A stretch of 64,000 bases of DNA, from assembly GCA_946411515.1 (NCBI GenBank), contig CAMKEH010000001.1:207041-271040 (forward strand), written 5' to 3'. Below are positions 19,838 through 28,673 of the stretch, piece by piece. The translations under genes and the position numbers were made by a program. Positions within the stretch are counted from its first letter, which is position 1. The number at the start of each line of letters is the position of its first letter. Source of the DNA: an uncultured Clostridium sp. GTDB taxonomy: Bacteria > Bacillota > Clostridia > TANB77 > CAG-508. The notes below the pieces were generated by a model. The model worked only from the letters and a program-made list of their open reading frames with translations, searched no databases and had not been told where the DNA came from.

Positions 19838-19861
19838 TATTTTAATTAATTTTAAGCATAA

Positions 19862-20056
19862 AAATACCCCGCCTTAGCCGTCAGATGTTTGAATTTTTAA
19901 GGACCTGCTCCTAAAAACAGGTGGGTGCCTACCTGAATATTCATGGGCTTCTTACTATATTGTAAGCTTGCACGCCATATTCATGAGATCTGGCCCCTCT
20001 TAATATGTGTTGGTTCTAAAAATTCTGTCTATACGCACTATGCAGGGAAAATTATT
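19862..20056 (-). ncRNA. ssrS: Probable 6S RNA
   Basis: About 195 bases with no coding frame but clearly structured. On the minus strand the ends pair (CCCTGC at the 5' side with GCGGGG at the 3' side, then GAATTTTTAG with CTTAAAAATTC). The middle has a large open region and inner hairpins such as GCTTAC/GTAAG and CAGGT/ACCTG. This long closed hairpin with a central bubble is the 6S RNA plan, an RNA that mimics an open promoter and holds sigma-A RNA polymerase. The 3' end runs into TATTTTTAT. The call rests on shape and size, not on a database match; another structured RNA is possible. Confidence 0.55.
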
Positions 20057-20269
20057 TACTTATATTTATTTAAGTTATTTATATTTTAACATATAGTTAT
20101 TTACTTTACAAATAAAATTTTTGTTAAAAAAATTTATTATTTTAATATACTACCTATTATCTCATTTTTTCACTTATATTCTCTCTTATTTATACTTTTT
20201 TAAACCTTGCTTTTTTTATAGAAATATGTTAAAATGAATTAAGATTTGCGGGTAAATATATTCGTTTTT

Positions 20270-20297
20270 AGACATATTGTTATATGTCTTTTTTTAT
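20270..20297 (+). terminator. Hairpin terminator, possibly of a small plus-strand RNA
   Basis: Stem AGACATAT/ATATGTCT followed by TTTTTTTATTT. On the plus strand a promoter-like pair (TTGCTT near 20206, 17 bases, TAAAAT near 20229) lies just upstream, so a transcript of about 60 bases is possible. It also lies directly after the hemolysin III stop on the other strand. Confidence 0.5.
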
Positions 20298-20972
20298 TTA
20301 CATTACATATAACAATATACACAAAAATTGTAATAAACTAGCTATTACTATTAGTAAATGAAATATTGAATGCATATATTTATATTTTCTACCTAAGCCA
20401 TAGAAAATAGCTCCTAATGTATATAATATTCCACCAGACACTAATAATATTAATGCCATTGGACTAAGTACTTCTGGAAGCAAGCTTGCTTTTATTATGA
20501 TGCACCATCCCATTGCAATATAAGCTATCATTGAAAACACTCTAAATTTTTTTAAATCAATTGCATTTAAAACAATTCCAAGTATTGCTAAAAGCCATAT
20601 AAATCCAAATATTGTCCACCCCCAAGCTGGATCATACTGCCTTATAGTACATAAGGCAAATGGTGTATATGAGCCTGCAATTAATAAAAATATTACGCAG
20701 TGATCTAAAATCTGAAATACTTTTTTAGATGTCCTTTTAGGACTTAATCCATGATATATACTTGATGTTGTATATAACAATATCATACTTACTCCATATA
20801 CTATTCCGCTTACAACCCCATATCCATTTCCATGCACTGCTGCAAAAATAATACAAAGAATAGTTGCAACAACTCCTAAAACTGCTCCTACTATATGTGT
20901 TGTCATATTAAATATTTCTTCACCTTTTGTGTATGTAGGTAATTCTCTATCTTTTAATTTTGTTCTTTTCAT
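20298..20972 (-). CDS. Hemolysin III / TrhA family membrane protein
   Basis: 224 residues with seven membrane segments, the PAQR/HlyIII fold. Typical motifs: E-E-I-F-N-M-T-T-H near residue 18, S-I-Y-H-G-L near 72, L-D-H-C-V-I-F-L-L-I-A-G-S-Y-T-P near 89, and a late H-S-I-F-H-L-L. His and Asp residues form the conserved metal site. In Bacillus the TrhA proteins affect membrane energy and lipid homeostasis. The name hemolysin is historical. It is monocistronic. Confidence 0.92.
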   Translation of the reverse strand: MKRTKLKDRELPTYTKGEEIFNMTTHIVGAVLGVVATILCIIFAAVHGNGYGVVSGIVYGVSMILLYTTSSIYHGLSPKRTSKKVFQILDHCVIFLLIAGSYTPFALCTIRQYDPAWGWTIFGFIWLLAILGIVLNAIDLKKFRVFSMIAYIAMGWCIIIKASLLPEVLSPMALILLVSGGILYTLGAIFYGLGRKYKYMHSIFHLLIVIASLLQFLCILLYVM

Positions 20973-21074
20973 TTACATCTACATCCTTATTTTTATTTTT
21001 TGCAATTATAACATATTTTATTACAAAAGTGAAGTTTTGTTTTATTATTTCTTATAACATTAATTACTCGTTAA

Positions 21075-21869
21075 TTACTTTTTTATCAAATTAAAAATAT
21101 AAAATCCTAGAATTATGCATATTAAACTAATAATCCCATTTATCACAGTTGTTTCATCTGGTAACAACACAAAAATAGACCCTAAAGCAAATCCTATTAT
21201 TGAATAAAATGTTTTTTCATAAAAATGCTTTAATAAAAAATTTGTTATTTTCATTAATATAATACTTCCTAATACTATTCCTATTCCCATAGGTATAAGG
21301 ACTGGAAAATATAAATTTGAAATAGATGAAAGATATATGTTATATATTCCCATAATCATTAAAATAACTGTACTACTTACTCCTGGAACAATAATTCCAA
21401 TAGACATACTAAATCCTGATAAAATCAAATATATATAACTAACATTTTGGTTTACACTATTTATTTCAATTTTATTTTCTAAAATTACTGATACTATTCC
21501 TATTATAAATGCAATTAATGTATATAATAAGTACTTTAATCTAAATTTAGAATTTTTATTAGCTTCCTTAAATAGAGATGGTATACTTCCAAGTATCAAA
21601 CCAATAAAAATCGATTTTGTTTGTAATGGAAATTGAAACAAGAAAAATTTAAGTATATTACTAAAAATAAAAACACCTATAATAACTCCGGTAATAATGG
21701 AAAATAAAAATTTAAAATTATTTTTTACATCTTTAAAAAAATTTAAAACACTATCAATTAATTTCTCATATATACCAAAAATAACACATATAACTCCGCT
21801 GCTAATTCCCGGAAGTATTGCACCACTTCCAATTACTATTCCTAAAATACAATTTAATAAAAAATTCAA
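21075..21869 (-). CDS. DUF368 family membrane transporter (PopT-like)
   Basis: 264 residues with about eight membrane segments. The two glycine-proline repeats typical of DUF368 are present: G-S-G-A-I-L-P-G-I-S-S-G near residue 15 and I-I-V-P-G-V-S-S-T-V near 158. Members are polytopic polyprenyl-phosphate translocases that recycle undecaprenyl phosphate across the membrane (known for PopT). The start has poor spacing to AGAGG. It is divergent from sigK. Confidence 0.85.
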   Translation of the reverse strand: MNFLLNCILGIVIGSGAILPGISSGVICVIFGIYEKLIDSVLNFFKDVKNNFKFLFSIITGVIIGVFIFSNILKFFLFQFPLQTKSIFIGLILGSIPSLFKEANKNSKFRLKYLLYTLIAFIIGIVSVILENKIEINSVNQNVSYIYLILSGFSMSIGIIVPGVSSTVILMIMGIYNIYLSSISNLYFPVLIPMGIGIVLGSIILMKITNFLLKHFYEKTFYSIIGFALGSIFVLLPDETTVINGIISLICIILGFYIFNLIKK

Positions 21870-21998
21870 TCAAATACACCTCTTTAAACTTTATTACTTA
21901 AATTTTAAAAAATTCTAAAATAGTTTTTTATTTGGTCATGCACTTTTATCTTTTTAACACATATAATTTCGTTATAAGAATAAATTGGAGGTGCATTT

Positions 21999-22712
21999 AT
22001 GTTATCAGCACTTTGTATGACAGGTATACTTGGTTTTTTTGAATTTTTAAAATCAGCTGTCTTTCTCGTTCGGATACATTCAAGGAGGAAATTTATTTCC
22101 AGAGCCTTTAACTTCAGAAGAAGAAAAACAATATCTAATTCAAATGTCTAAAGGAGATGAAGAAGCAAGAAATATTTTAATTGAAAGAAATTTAAGATTA
22201 GTTGCTCATGTAGCTAAAAAATATAGTAACTCAAAAGTTGATCAGGATGACTTAATATCAATTGGAACTATAGGTTTAATAAAAGGAATTAATAGTTTTA
22301 ATATAGAAAAAGGATCTAGACTTTCTACATATGTATCTCGTTGTATTGATAATGAAATATTAATGCATTTTAGAGCAACTAAGAAATTGCGGTGCAGAAG
22401 TATACTTAAATGAGCCGATTGGTAAAGATAAGGATGATAATGTTGTTACACTGCAAGAAGTTTTAGAAAATAATGAAAGAAATATTGAAGATATTGTAGA
22501 TATAAAAATGAAGATAAAAATATTATATAAAAAAATGAAAGAAATTTTAAAAGATCGCGAAAAAACTATTTTAGAACTTAGATTTGGACTTCGGAGGAAA
22601 AAAGCCTAAAACTCAAAATGAAATTGCAAAAATGATGGGGATTTCTCGTTCTTATGTATCTAGAATAGAAACAAAAGCTATTAATAAATTAGCAAAAGAA
22701 ATAAAAGAGTAA
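21999..22712 (+). CDS. sigK: Sporulation sigma factor SigK, needs three +1 shifts at CGG
   Basis: Late mother-cell sigma factor. The 0 frame is broken three times, and each break is an in-frame CGG codon: 22071, 22390 and 22592. Skipping the C each time gives F-L-V-G-Y-I-Q-G-G, K-K-L-G-A-E-V-Y-L-N-E and F-G-L-G-G-K-K-P-K-T-Q, and one product of 236 residues that matches the length of SigK. It includes the pro-sequence helix, region 2 (R-N-L-R-L-V-A-H-V-A-K-K-Y, D-L-I-S-I-G-T-I-G-L-I-K) and the region 4 helix-turn-helix (Q-N-E-I-A-K-M-M-G-I-S-R-S-Y-V-S-R-I-E). Start ATG behind TTGGAGGTG. P-site codons are GTT, TTG and CTT. No recombination site or skin-like element is seen. Confidence 0.93.
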
Positions 22713-22766
22713 ATGAATGAAAATTCATTTACTCTTTATCTATAATATTTTAATTATTTAAATTAA

Positions 22767-22804
22767 ACATTGAAACAAAAAATGTCTGTCCCCTTTGTTT
22801 CATT
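22767..22804 (-). repeat. REP-like 40-base element, copy 1
   Basis: On the minus strand it reads ATGAAACAAAGGGGACAG, then ACATTTTTTGTTTCAAT. The ends are inverted copies of ATGAAACA. It shares the GAAACAA-GGGGACAG core and the TGTTTCA end with the element at 30241-30283. Confidence 0.5.
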
Positions 22805-24041
22805 TTATTTTTTTCTTCTAATTATCCAGTCTTTTTCACATTTGATTGGTAATTTCATTTTTACTTTTTGTCCTTTCACTCCTGGACTTATTTCATTTAT
22901 CTTTTCTTCTGTATCCACATCATAAAGTTCTTCTATCTTAAATTCTAAAGGTTCTATTTTATTTGGAATAATTATTTCTAAAGTATCTCCTACAATAAGT
23001 TTATTTTTTATTTCTATTGTAAATAAATTTTTAGTTTCATCATACTCTACTACTTTTCCACCAAATTCATAATCTTCATTATATTGTCTTCCTGAATATT
23101 CTTGAATATCTTTATTATTTCTATCATTAAAATAAAATGTTGTTAATCCTCTTGTTTTTACTTTTTCTAATTCTTTTAAGTATTTTTCATAATTATAATT
23201 TTTAGGATCTTTTTTATAATCATCTATTGCATTTCTATATGCATTTACAACACTTGCTAAATAATATTCTGTTTTTAATCTTCCTTCAATTTTTAAACTA
23301 TCTACTCCCATATCAAGTATTTCAGGTATTTCTTTTATTAAGCACAAATCTTTTGATGAAAATATACTTGTTCCATATTTATCAATTTCAATTGGCATAA
23401 ATTCTCCGTGGGTTGTTTTTTTCTTCAGCATATAAATTATAAGACCATCTACAGCTTTGACTACAATCTCCTAAGTTTGCACTTCTACATGATAAAAAGT
23501 CACTTAAGAAACATCTACCAGAAAATGCAAAACATATTGCTCCATGAATAAATATTTCTACTTCCATACCTTCTGGCTTATTTTCCATTATATATTTTAA
23601 TTGCTCTTTATTCATTTCTCTTGCCATTATCATTCTTTTGCAACCTTGATTATACCAGAAATTACAACTATGCAAACTTACTAAATTTGCTTGAGTACTT
23701 ACATTTATTGCTACACTTGGTGCATATTGCTTTAATACATCTATTACTCCACCATCTGCTGCTATTATTCCATCAGGTTTTAATATTTCTAGTTTTTTTG
23801 CCATTTCGATTATTTCATCATATTTTTCATCCCAAGCAAATATATTTAATGTTACATACACTTTTTTACCTATTTTATGTGCATATTCTATTGTTTTTTC
23901 TAAATCATCATTTTCCATATCAGCCCTTGTTCTAAGTGATAGTGATGAAGTACCACAATATACTGCATCTGCACCATATAGAAAGGCTATTTTTGCTTTT
24001 TTGAAAGATCCTGCTGGTGCTAGTAATTCTACTTGTTTCAT
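22805..24041 (-). CDS. trhP: U32 family tRNA hydroxylation protein (TrhP), needs +1 shift at CGG
   Basis: The two halves of a U32 peptidase-like protein lie in different frames. The join is an in-frame CGG at 23408. Skipping its C gives E-E-K-N-N-P-G-E-F-M-P-I, the conserved P-G-E-Y/F-M/F-P stretch, and one product of 411 residues. The first part shows L-L-A-P-A-G-S-F-K-K-A, A-D-A-V-Y-C-G and the cysteines of G-D-C-S-Q-S-C-R-W. TrhP proteins hydroxylate wobble U34 of several tRNAs, and TrmR then methylates it. A trmR homologue lies 1 kb upstream. The start ATG touches the previous stop (TAAATG). P-site codon CCA, new A-site codon GGA. Confidence 0.92.
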
Positions 24042-25046
24042 TTATTTTTCTTCTCCTTTTTCTTCTCCTTTTTCTTCTCCTCTAGCCCTTTTAGTTATTA
24101 ATTCTGGATATAATGTCTCTAACGTTTTACGGGAAGATCTAATACGCATAGGTATAATTTTTCCGTTTTTGTCTCTTTTTAAATCAGAAGTATACATTGT
24201 TGGAACTTGAGATAATGGTATTTTTCCATTTAATTGATCATATACTTTTTGCATTTCACTACTTGAAAGTCCTTTATAGCCATCATGCCTAGCTTCGCCA
24301 ATATTAGCTTCTATTGCCACTTGTATAGTTTTAAATTGGAATTCTATAAAAGGTATATTCTCATTATTTTCAATCTCTTTTTGCTTTTCTAGATATTTTT
24401 CTTCTGCCTTTTGTAAATCGTTTTCTAATTCATTAATATGTTTATTACTCATTCTTAATTTTATTGAATTACTATAATTTTCAAAATCATTTTTATATTC
24501 ATCAAAATATTTAATTTTCTTTTCTTTTTCTGAATTTTCTTTTTCTTTATTTTTTTCTGATAAACCATTATAAAAATTATTATATTCTTCATTTATGTCT
24601 ATTTTTCTATCCAATAAATCCTTAAAAGTTTTTGTTAATACATTTCTACTAACTGGATATCCTATAATATGATATGCTTCATATCCATTATCTTTTTTAT
24701 GTATTTTTTCTTGTATTGTTTTAATAGTTCCTTTAATTAGATCAGATACAAAAAATTTTTCACCAGGTGTTGCAAAATCAATTTCCATTCCAAATACATC
24801 ATCTAAAGCTTTTTCACCATTATCATTTGTTATAGCACTTTCCGGTGCTTTAATACGAGCATTAAACTTAGTAAAGTCTGATACTATTCTATAATCTTTT
24901 AAAATACATAATACTTCGTTAATATAATTAATATACAGTTCAAATTGTTCTTCTTGTTGGGCTTTATATATTTCATATAATTTTGCTTTTTGTTGATCAT
25001 TTGGTTCAGCTACTTTTATACTATCTCTAAATGATTTTTCTTCCAT
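24042..25046 (-). CDS. RelA/SpoT-like nucleotidyltransferase-fold protein (divergent)
   Basis: 334 residues. Three short stretches resemble the RelA/SpoT synthetase fold: D-D-V-F-G-M-E-I-D-F (about 83), G-Y-E-A-Y-H-I-I-G-Y-P (about 120), and F-I-E-F-Q-F-K-T-I-Q-V-A-I-E-A-N (about 233). A charged coiled-coil insert of about 80 residues separates the last two. The family call is tentative. No HD hydrolase domain is present. It sits between trmR and trhP in one transcript and ends in Glu-Glu-Lys-Gly repeats. A role in RNA or nucleotide metabolism is inferred from this context. Confidence 0.5.
   Translation of the reverse strand: MEEKSFRDSIKVAEPNDQQKAKLYEIYKAQQEEQFELYINYINEVLCILKDYRIVSDFTKFNARIKAPESAITNDNGEKALDDVFGMEIDFATPGEKFFVSDLIKGTIKTIQEKIHKKDNGYEAYHIIGYPVSRNVLTKTFKDLLDRKIDINEEYNNFYNGLSEKNKEKENSEKEKKIKYFDEYKNDFENYSNSIKLRMSNKHINELENDLQKAEEKYLEKQKEIENNENIPFIEFQFKTIQVAIEANIGEARHDGYKGLSSSEMQKVYDQLNGKIPLSQVPTMYTSDLKRDKNGKIIPMRIRSSRKTLETLYPELITKRARGEEKGEEKGEEK
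24044..24082 (-). repeat. Three 12-base tandem repeats at a gene 3' end
   Basis: On the minus strand GAAGAAAAAGGA is repeated about three times. It encodes the Gly-Glu-Glu-Lys tail of the upstream protein and also supplies the AAGGAG ribosome binding site of trhP. Slippage here would change both the tail length and the number of candidate binding sites without changing frame. Confidence 0.75.
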
Positions 25047-25049
25047 TTT

Positions 25050-25646
25050 TTAAATTCCTCCTACTATTTTACTTACAGCAAGTCCATCTCCAACTTCTAA
25101 AATTTCAGTTTCCAAGTTTGGATTTTCACTAATTTCTTTTATGTATTCTCTTAAATTTCTTACAGCAGTACGTTGTTTATGTTTATTATAATCACTTAAT
25201 ACATATCCTTTATACAATATATTATCTGCAAATATAATTCCATTTTTATTTATCATTCTTAATGATTCTTTTAAAAAAAACGGATATTTTCCTTTTGCAG
25301 CATCAATGAATACTGCATCATATTTATTATTCAGTATTGGTAATATTTCTACAGCATCACCTTCATAAATATGTATTACTTGTTCTAAATCCATATTTTT
25401 GATATTTATTTTTGCTTCTTTTATTCTTTCTTCATCTCGTTCTATTGTATCAATAATTCCGTCTTTGTCAAGAAACTTAGAAAAACATATTGCAGAATAT
25501 CCTACAGCTGTTCCTATTTCTAATATTCTTTTTGGTTTCATTTTTACTAAATATTTTTCAATTACCTCTAATGTATCATCCATTATTATTGGAATATGAT
25601 CTTCTAATGCTTTTTTCTTTATTTTATCTAGCATCATCTTCTTCAT
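25050..25646 (-). CDS. trmR: Class I SAM O-methyltransferase, TrmR-like
   Basis: 198 residues. The SAM site is I-L-E-I-G-T-A-V-G-Y-S-A-I near 42, the acidic turn is I-E-R-D-E-E-R-I, and the metal-binding Asp lies in D-A-V-F-I-D-A-A-K-G-K-Y-P near 112. The fold is that of catechol O-methyltransferase. Together with trhP it fits TrmR, which converts 5-hydroxyuridine to 5-methoxyuridine at tRNA wobble position 34. The gene overlaps the 3' end of the upstream hypothetical gene by 23 bases. Confidence 0.8.
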   Translation of the reverse strand: MKKMMLDKIKKKALEDHIPIIMDDTLEVIEKYLVKMKPKRILEIGTAVGYSAICFSKFLDKDGIIDTIERDEERIKEAKINIKNMDLEQVIHIYEGDAVEILPILNNKYDAVFIDAAKGKYPFFLKESLRMINKNGIIFADNILYKGYVLSDYNKHKQRTAVRNLREYIKEISENPNLETEILEVGDGLAVSKIVGGI

Positions 25647-26085
25647 CCTTACCTTTTTCTTCTTGAATTAATTTTTTACTTTCTTCTGCTACCCATAAGT
25701 CAACATCTTCTTTTCCTATTACAGGGCTTCCTATGTTTCTATTTAGTTTATTTGCTGCCTTATATGCATCTTCTATTCTATTTTCTTTTCTATATGCTTC
25801 AAATATTGTTTTTATAGGATCAATTCCAATCCAGCCCATTAATATTATATCAGAATATACCTCTTTTCCTAGCCTATCATTTATCATTTTTTTAGCTGAA
25901 TTGTATCCATTTTTTTCATATTCTTGTAAAAATACTTCTCTAAGACCATTTTGTCTGACTCTTTTTTCTTTTTTATGCATCATAACATCAGTAAGACTAC
26001 ATATTCTCTCATGATGTATTTTTCTTTGAATATCATTATCTGGTCCAAATTTTCCAGTTTTATCATTAATATATCTATTTCTCAT
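25624..26085 (-). CDS. Hypothetical helical protein
   Basis: 153 residues, charged, with no membrane segment and no recognised family. It is rich in Lys and Glu and probably alpha-helical. It opens M-R-N-R-Y-I-N-D-K-T-G-K-F-G and ends in an acidic tail. Its end overlaps the trmR start by 23 bases, so the two are translationally linked. It starts 32 bases after typA. Confidence 0.6.
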   Translation of the reverse strand: MRNRYINDKTGKFGPDNDIQRKIHHERICSLTDVMMHKKEKRVRQNGLREVFLQEYEKNGYNSAKKMINDRLGKEVYSDIILMGWIGIDPIKTIFEAYRKENRIEDAYKAANKLNRNIGSPVIGKEDVDLWVAEESKKLIQEEKGKDEEDDAR

Positions 26086-26117
26086 AATTACATTCTACCT
26101 TTACTAATCATATTATT

Positions 26118-27935
26118 TTATTGTTTACTTCTTGCTGCTCTTTCTCTTTCTTTAGAATCTAATATTTTCTTTCTTAATCTTATTGATTTTGGTGTTACTT
26201 CTACTAATTCATCATCTTGAATAAACTCAATTGCTTTTTCTAAAGACATTTGAATTGGTGGAACTAAACGAAGTGCATCATCAGAACCAGAAGCTCTAGT
26301 ATTTGTTAAATGTTTTTCTTTACATACATTTATCGCTAAATCTTCTCCTCTAGAATTTAATCCAACAATCATTCCTTCATATACTTCAACACCAGGTCCA
26401 ATAAATAAATCACCTTTGTCTTGTGCATTATATAATCCATATGTTACAGATTTTCCATTTTCAAATGCAACTATTGTTCCTCTAACACGAGCTTGGATAT
26501 CTCCTTTATATGGTTCATATGAATCAAATATATGATTCATTGTTCCTTCACCTTTTGTATCTGTTAAGAATTCTGTTCTATATCCAATTATACCTCTTGC
26601 AGGTATTTTAAATTCTATTTTTGTATGTCCTAGTTCTGCAGGTTCCATATTAACCATTTCAGCTTTTCTTCTACCTAATTTTTCTATAACATTTCCTACA
26701 CAATCATCTGGTACATTTACAACTAATAATTCAATTGGTTCACATTTTACTCCATCAATTTCTTTAAATATAACTTTTGGTCTTGAAACTAATAATTCAA
26801 AACCTTCTCTTCTCATTGTTTCAATTAAAACTGATAAATGAAGTTCTCCTCTTCCTGATACTTCAAAGCTATCTGGTGAATCTGTTTCTTTTACTCTTAA
26901 AGATACATTTTTTTCTAGCTCTTTAAATAATCTATCTCTTATATGTCTTGAAGTAATAAATTGTCCTTCTTTTCCTGCAAAAGGTCCATTATTTACACTA
27001 AATGTCATTGAAACTGTTGGTTCATCTATATCTACAAATGGAATTTTTTCTGGATGTTCAAAATCACAAACAGTATCTCCAATATTAATATCAGAAAGTC
27101 CTGCAAGTTCTATAATATCTCCTGCTTTTCCTTCTTCTACTTCAACTTTATTTAATCCAACATGTGTATATACTTTTGCAATTCTTCCTTGTGTAATTTT
27201 ATCTTCTTTTCCACAAATAGAAACTGGCATTCCTGATTTTATAATACCTCTCTCTACTCTTCCTACTGCTATTCTTCCAACATAATCATCATAATCGATA
27301 TTAGATACTAGCATTTGAGCTGGGCCTTCTTCATCACAATCAGGTGCTTTAATTGTATTTATTATTGTTTCAAATAGACATGATAAATCATTTGTCTCTT
27401 CATTCAAGTCCATTTTTGCAATTCCATTTTTTGCAGATGCATATACAACTGGAAAATCCAATTGTTCATCTGTTGCATCAAGTTCAATAAATAATTCTAT
27501 AACTTGGTCTACAACTTTATCTGGAGTTGCTCCTGGTCTATCTATTTTATTAATAACAACTATTGGTTTTAATCCTAATGCTAATGATTTCTTTAAAACT
27601 TCTCTTGTTTGAGGCATTGCTCCTTCAAAAGCATCTACTAATAAAAGAACTCCATCTACAGTTTTTAGAACTCTTTCTACTTCTCCTCCAAAATCAGCAT
27701 GTCCTGGAGTATCAACTATATTTATTTTAATATCTCCATGCATAACAGAAGTATTTTTAGAAAGTATTGTTATTCCTCTTTCTTTCTCTTGGTCATTTGA
27801 ATCCATTATTCTTTCTTGTACTTGTTCATTTTCTCTAAATATGTTACTTTGTCTAAGCATGGCATCTACTAATGTGGTTTTTCCATGGTCTACGTGTGCA
27901 ATTATTGCTATATTTCTTATTTTTTGATTGTTCAT
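26118..27935 (-). CDS. typA: Translational GTPase TypA/BipA
   Basis: 605 residues. The GTPase domain shows I-A-H-V-D-H-G-K-T-T-L (G1), R-G-I-T-I (G2), V-D-T-P-G-H-A-D-F (G3) and N-K-I-D-R (G4). EF-G-like domains II, III and V follow, and the BipA-specific C-terminal domain ends with basic residues. BipA binds the ribosome and supports subunit assembly and stress adaptation. The length is normal. A 33-base hairpin lies in the leader (27961-27993). Confidence 0.97.
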   Translation of the reverse strand: MNNQKIRNIAIIAHVDHGKTTLVDAMLRQSNIFRENEQVQERIMDSNDQEKERGITILSKNTSVMHGDIKINIVDTPGHADFGGEVERVLKTVDGVLLLVDAFEGAMPQTREVLKKSLALGLKPIVVINKIDRPGATPDKVVDQVIELFIELDATDEQLDFPVVYASAKNGIAKMDLNEETNDLSCLFETIINTIKAPDCDEEGPAQMLVSNIDYDDYVGRIAVGRVERGIIKSGMPVSICGKEDKITQGRIAKVYTHVGLNKVEVEEGKAGDIIELAGLSDINIGDTVCDFEHPEKIPFVDIDEPTVSMTFSVNNGPFAGKEGQFITSRHIRDRLFKELEKNVSLRVKETDSPDSFEVSGRGELHLSVLIETMRREGFELLVSRPKVIFKEIDGVKCEPIELLVVNVPDDCVGNVIEKLGRRKAEMVNMEPAELGHTKIEFKIPARGIIGYRTEFLTDTKGEGTMNHIFDSYEPYKGDIQARVRGTIVAFENGKSVTYGLYNAQDKGDLFIGPGVEVYEGMIVGLNSRGEDLAINVCKEKHLTNTRASGSDDALRLVPPIQMSLEKAIEFIQDDELVEVTPKSIRLRKKILDSKERERAARSKQ

Positions 27936-27960
27936 TTTTATTACCCCTTTACATAACTTA

Positions 27961-27993
27961 AGACGTCTTCAAAATTTTCTTTGAAAAACGTCT
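27961..27993 (-). promoter_or_regulatory. Leader hairpin upstream of typA
   Basis: AGACGT and ACGTCT arms with an inner TCAAA/TTTGA pairing, placed about 25 bases before the typA start. There is no T-run, so it is more likely a leader structure than a terminator. Its role is unknown. Confidence 0.4.
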
Positions 27994-28035
27994 ATTCTTC
28001 TCTTAAAAAGCTTCTAATATTATACTATAATTAGG

Positions 28036-28632
28036 CTATTTTGTCAAACTTATAATGTTATCCATAATTTCTTTTGTAACCTTATCTAATGTTTCTTTAT
28101 CTTTTGCTCCTTTATACTCACTAAAATCTAATGGTTTACCATATGTAACAGTTACTTTCCAGTTTCCTCTTTCTCCACCTTTTATTCCACATGGTATTAC
28201 TTTTGATCCGCTTCTTAAAGCAAAAAATGCAGCTCCATCTTTTACATCTTCACCTTTTGCTAAACCATTTCTTGTACCTTCTGGAAATAATGCTAAACAG
28301 TCTCCATTTTTTAGTGTCTTTAAAGATTCTTTTATAGCAGTAACTTCTTTTGAATCTTTTTTGACTAGTATTGCATCAAAAACTTTTCCTAAAAATTTTA
28401 AAAATAGATGTTTTGTTAATTCTTCTTTAGCAAGAAATCTTGTATATCTTCCACAAGTCACTTCAATTACTGGTGGATCTAGAAAGCTCTTATGGTTTCC
28501 ACAAATAATTATTGGTCCTTTTTTAGGAATATTTTCTTTTCCTACAACTTTCATTCTATATATAATTTTACAATAAATATAAATTGCACCTTTAACAATT
28601 CCTCTCCCTATTTTCTTAAAAAACTCTTTCAT
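28036..28632 (-). CDS. plsC: 1-acyl-sn-glycerol-3-phosphate acyltransferase
   Basis: About 198 residues. The acyltransferase motif N-H-K-S-F-L-D (HX4D) is near residue 46 and F-P-E-G-T-R-N-G near 118; one N-terminal hydrophobic segment is present. It acylates lysophosphatidic acid to phosphatidic acid at the membrane. I place the start at ATG 28632 because AAGGG precedes it at good spacing. An upstream in-frame ATG at 28677 would overlap the cmk stop and adds a non-conserved stretch. It is co-transcribed with cmk. Confidence 0.92.
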   Translation of the reverse strand: MKEFFKKIGRGIVKGAIYIYCKIIYRMKVVGKENIPKKGPIIICGNHKSFLDPPVIEVTCGRYTRFLAKEELTKHLFLKFLGKVFDAILVKKDSKEVTAIKESLKTLKNGDCLALFPEGTRNGLAKGEDVKDGAAFFALRSGSKVIPCGIKGGERGNWKVTVTYGKPLDFSEYKGAKDKETLDKVTKEIMDNIISLTK

Positions 28633-28673
28633 TTTATTATCCCTTCTTAAAAGTATTAATATTTTTTCATTTT

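Noticed and set aside
21930..21975. Sigma-E promoter for sigK
   Set aside because: GTCATGCA and CATATAAT are like the -35 and -10 boxes but are about 17 bases apart instead of 13 to 14.
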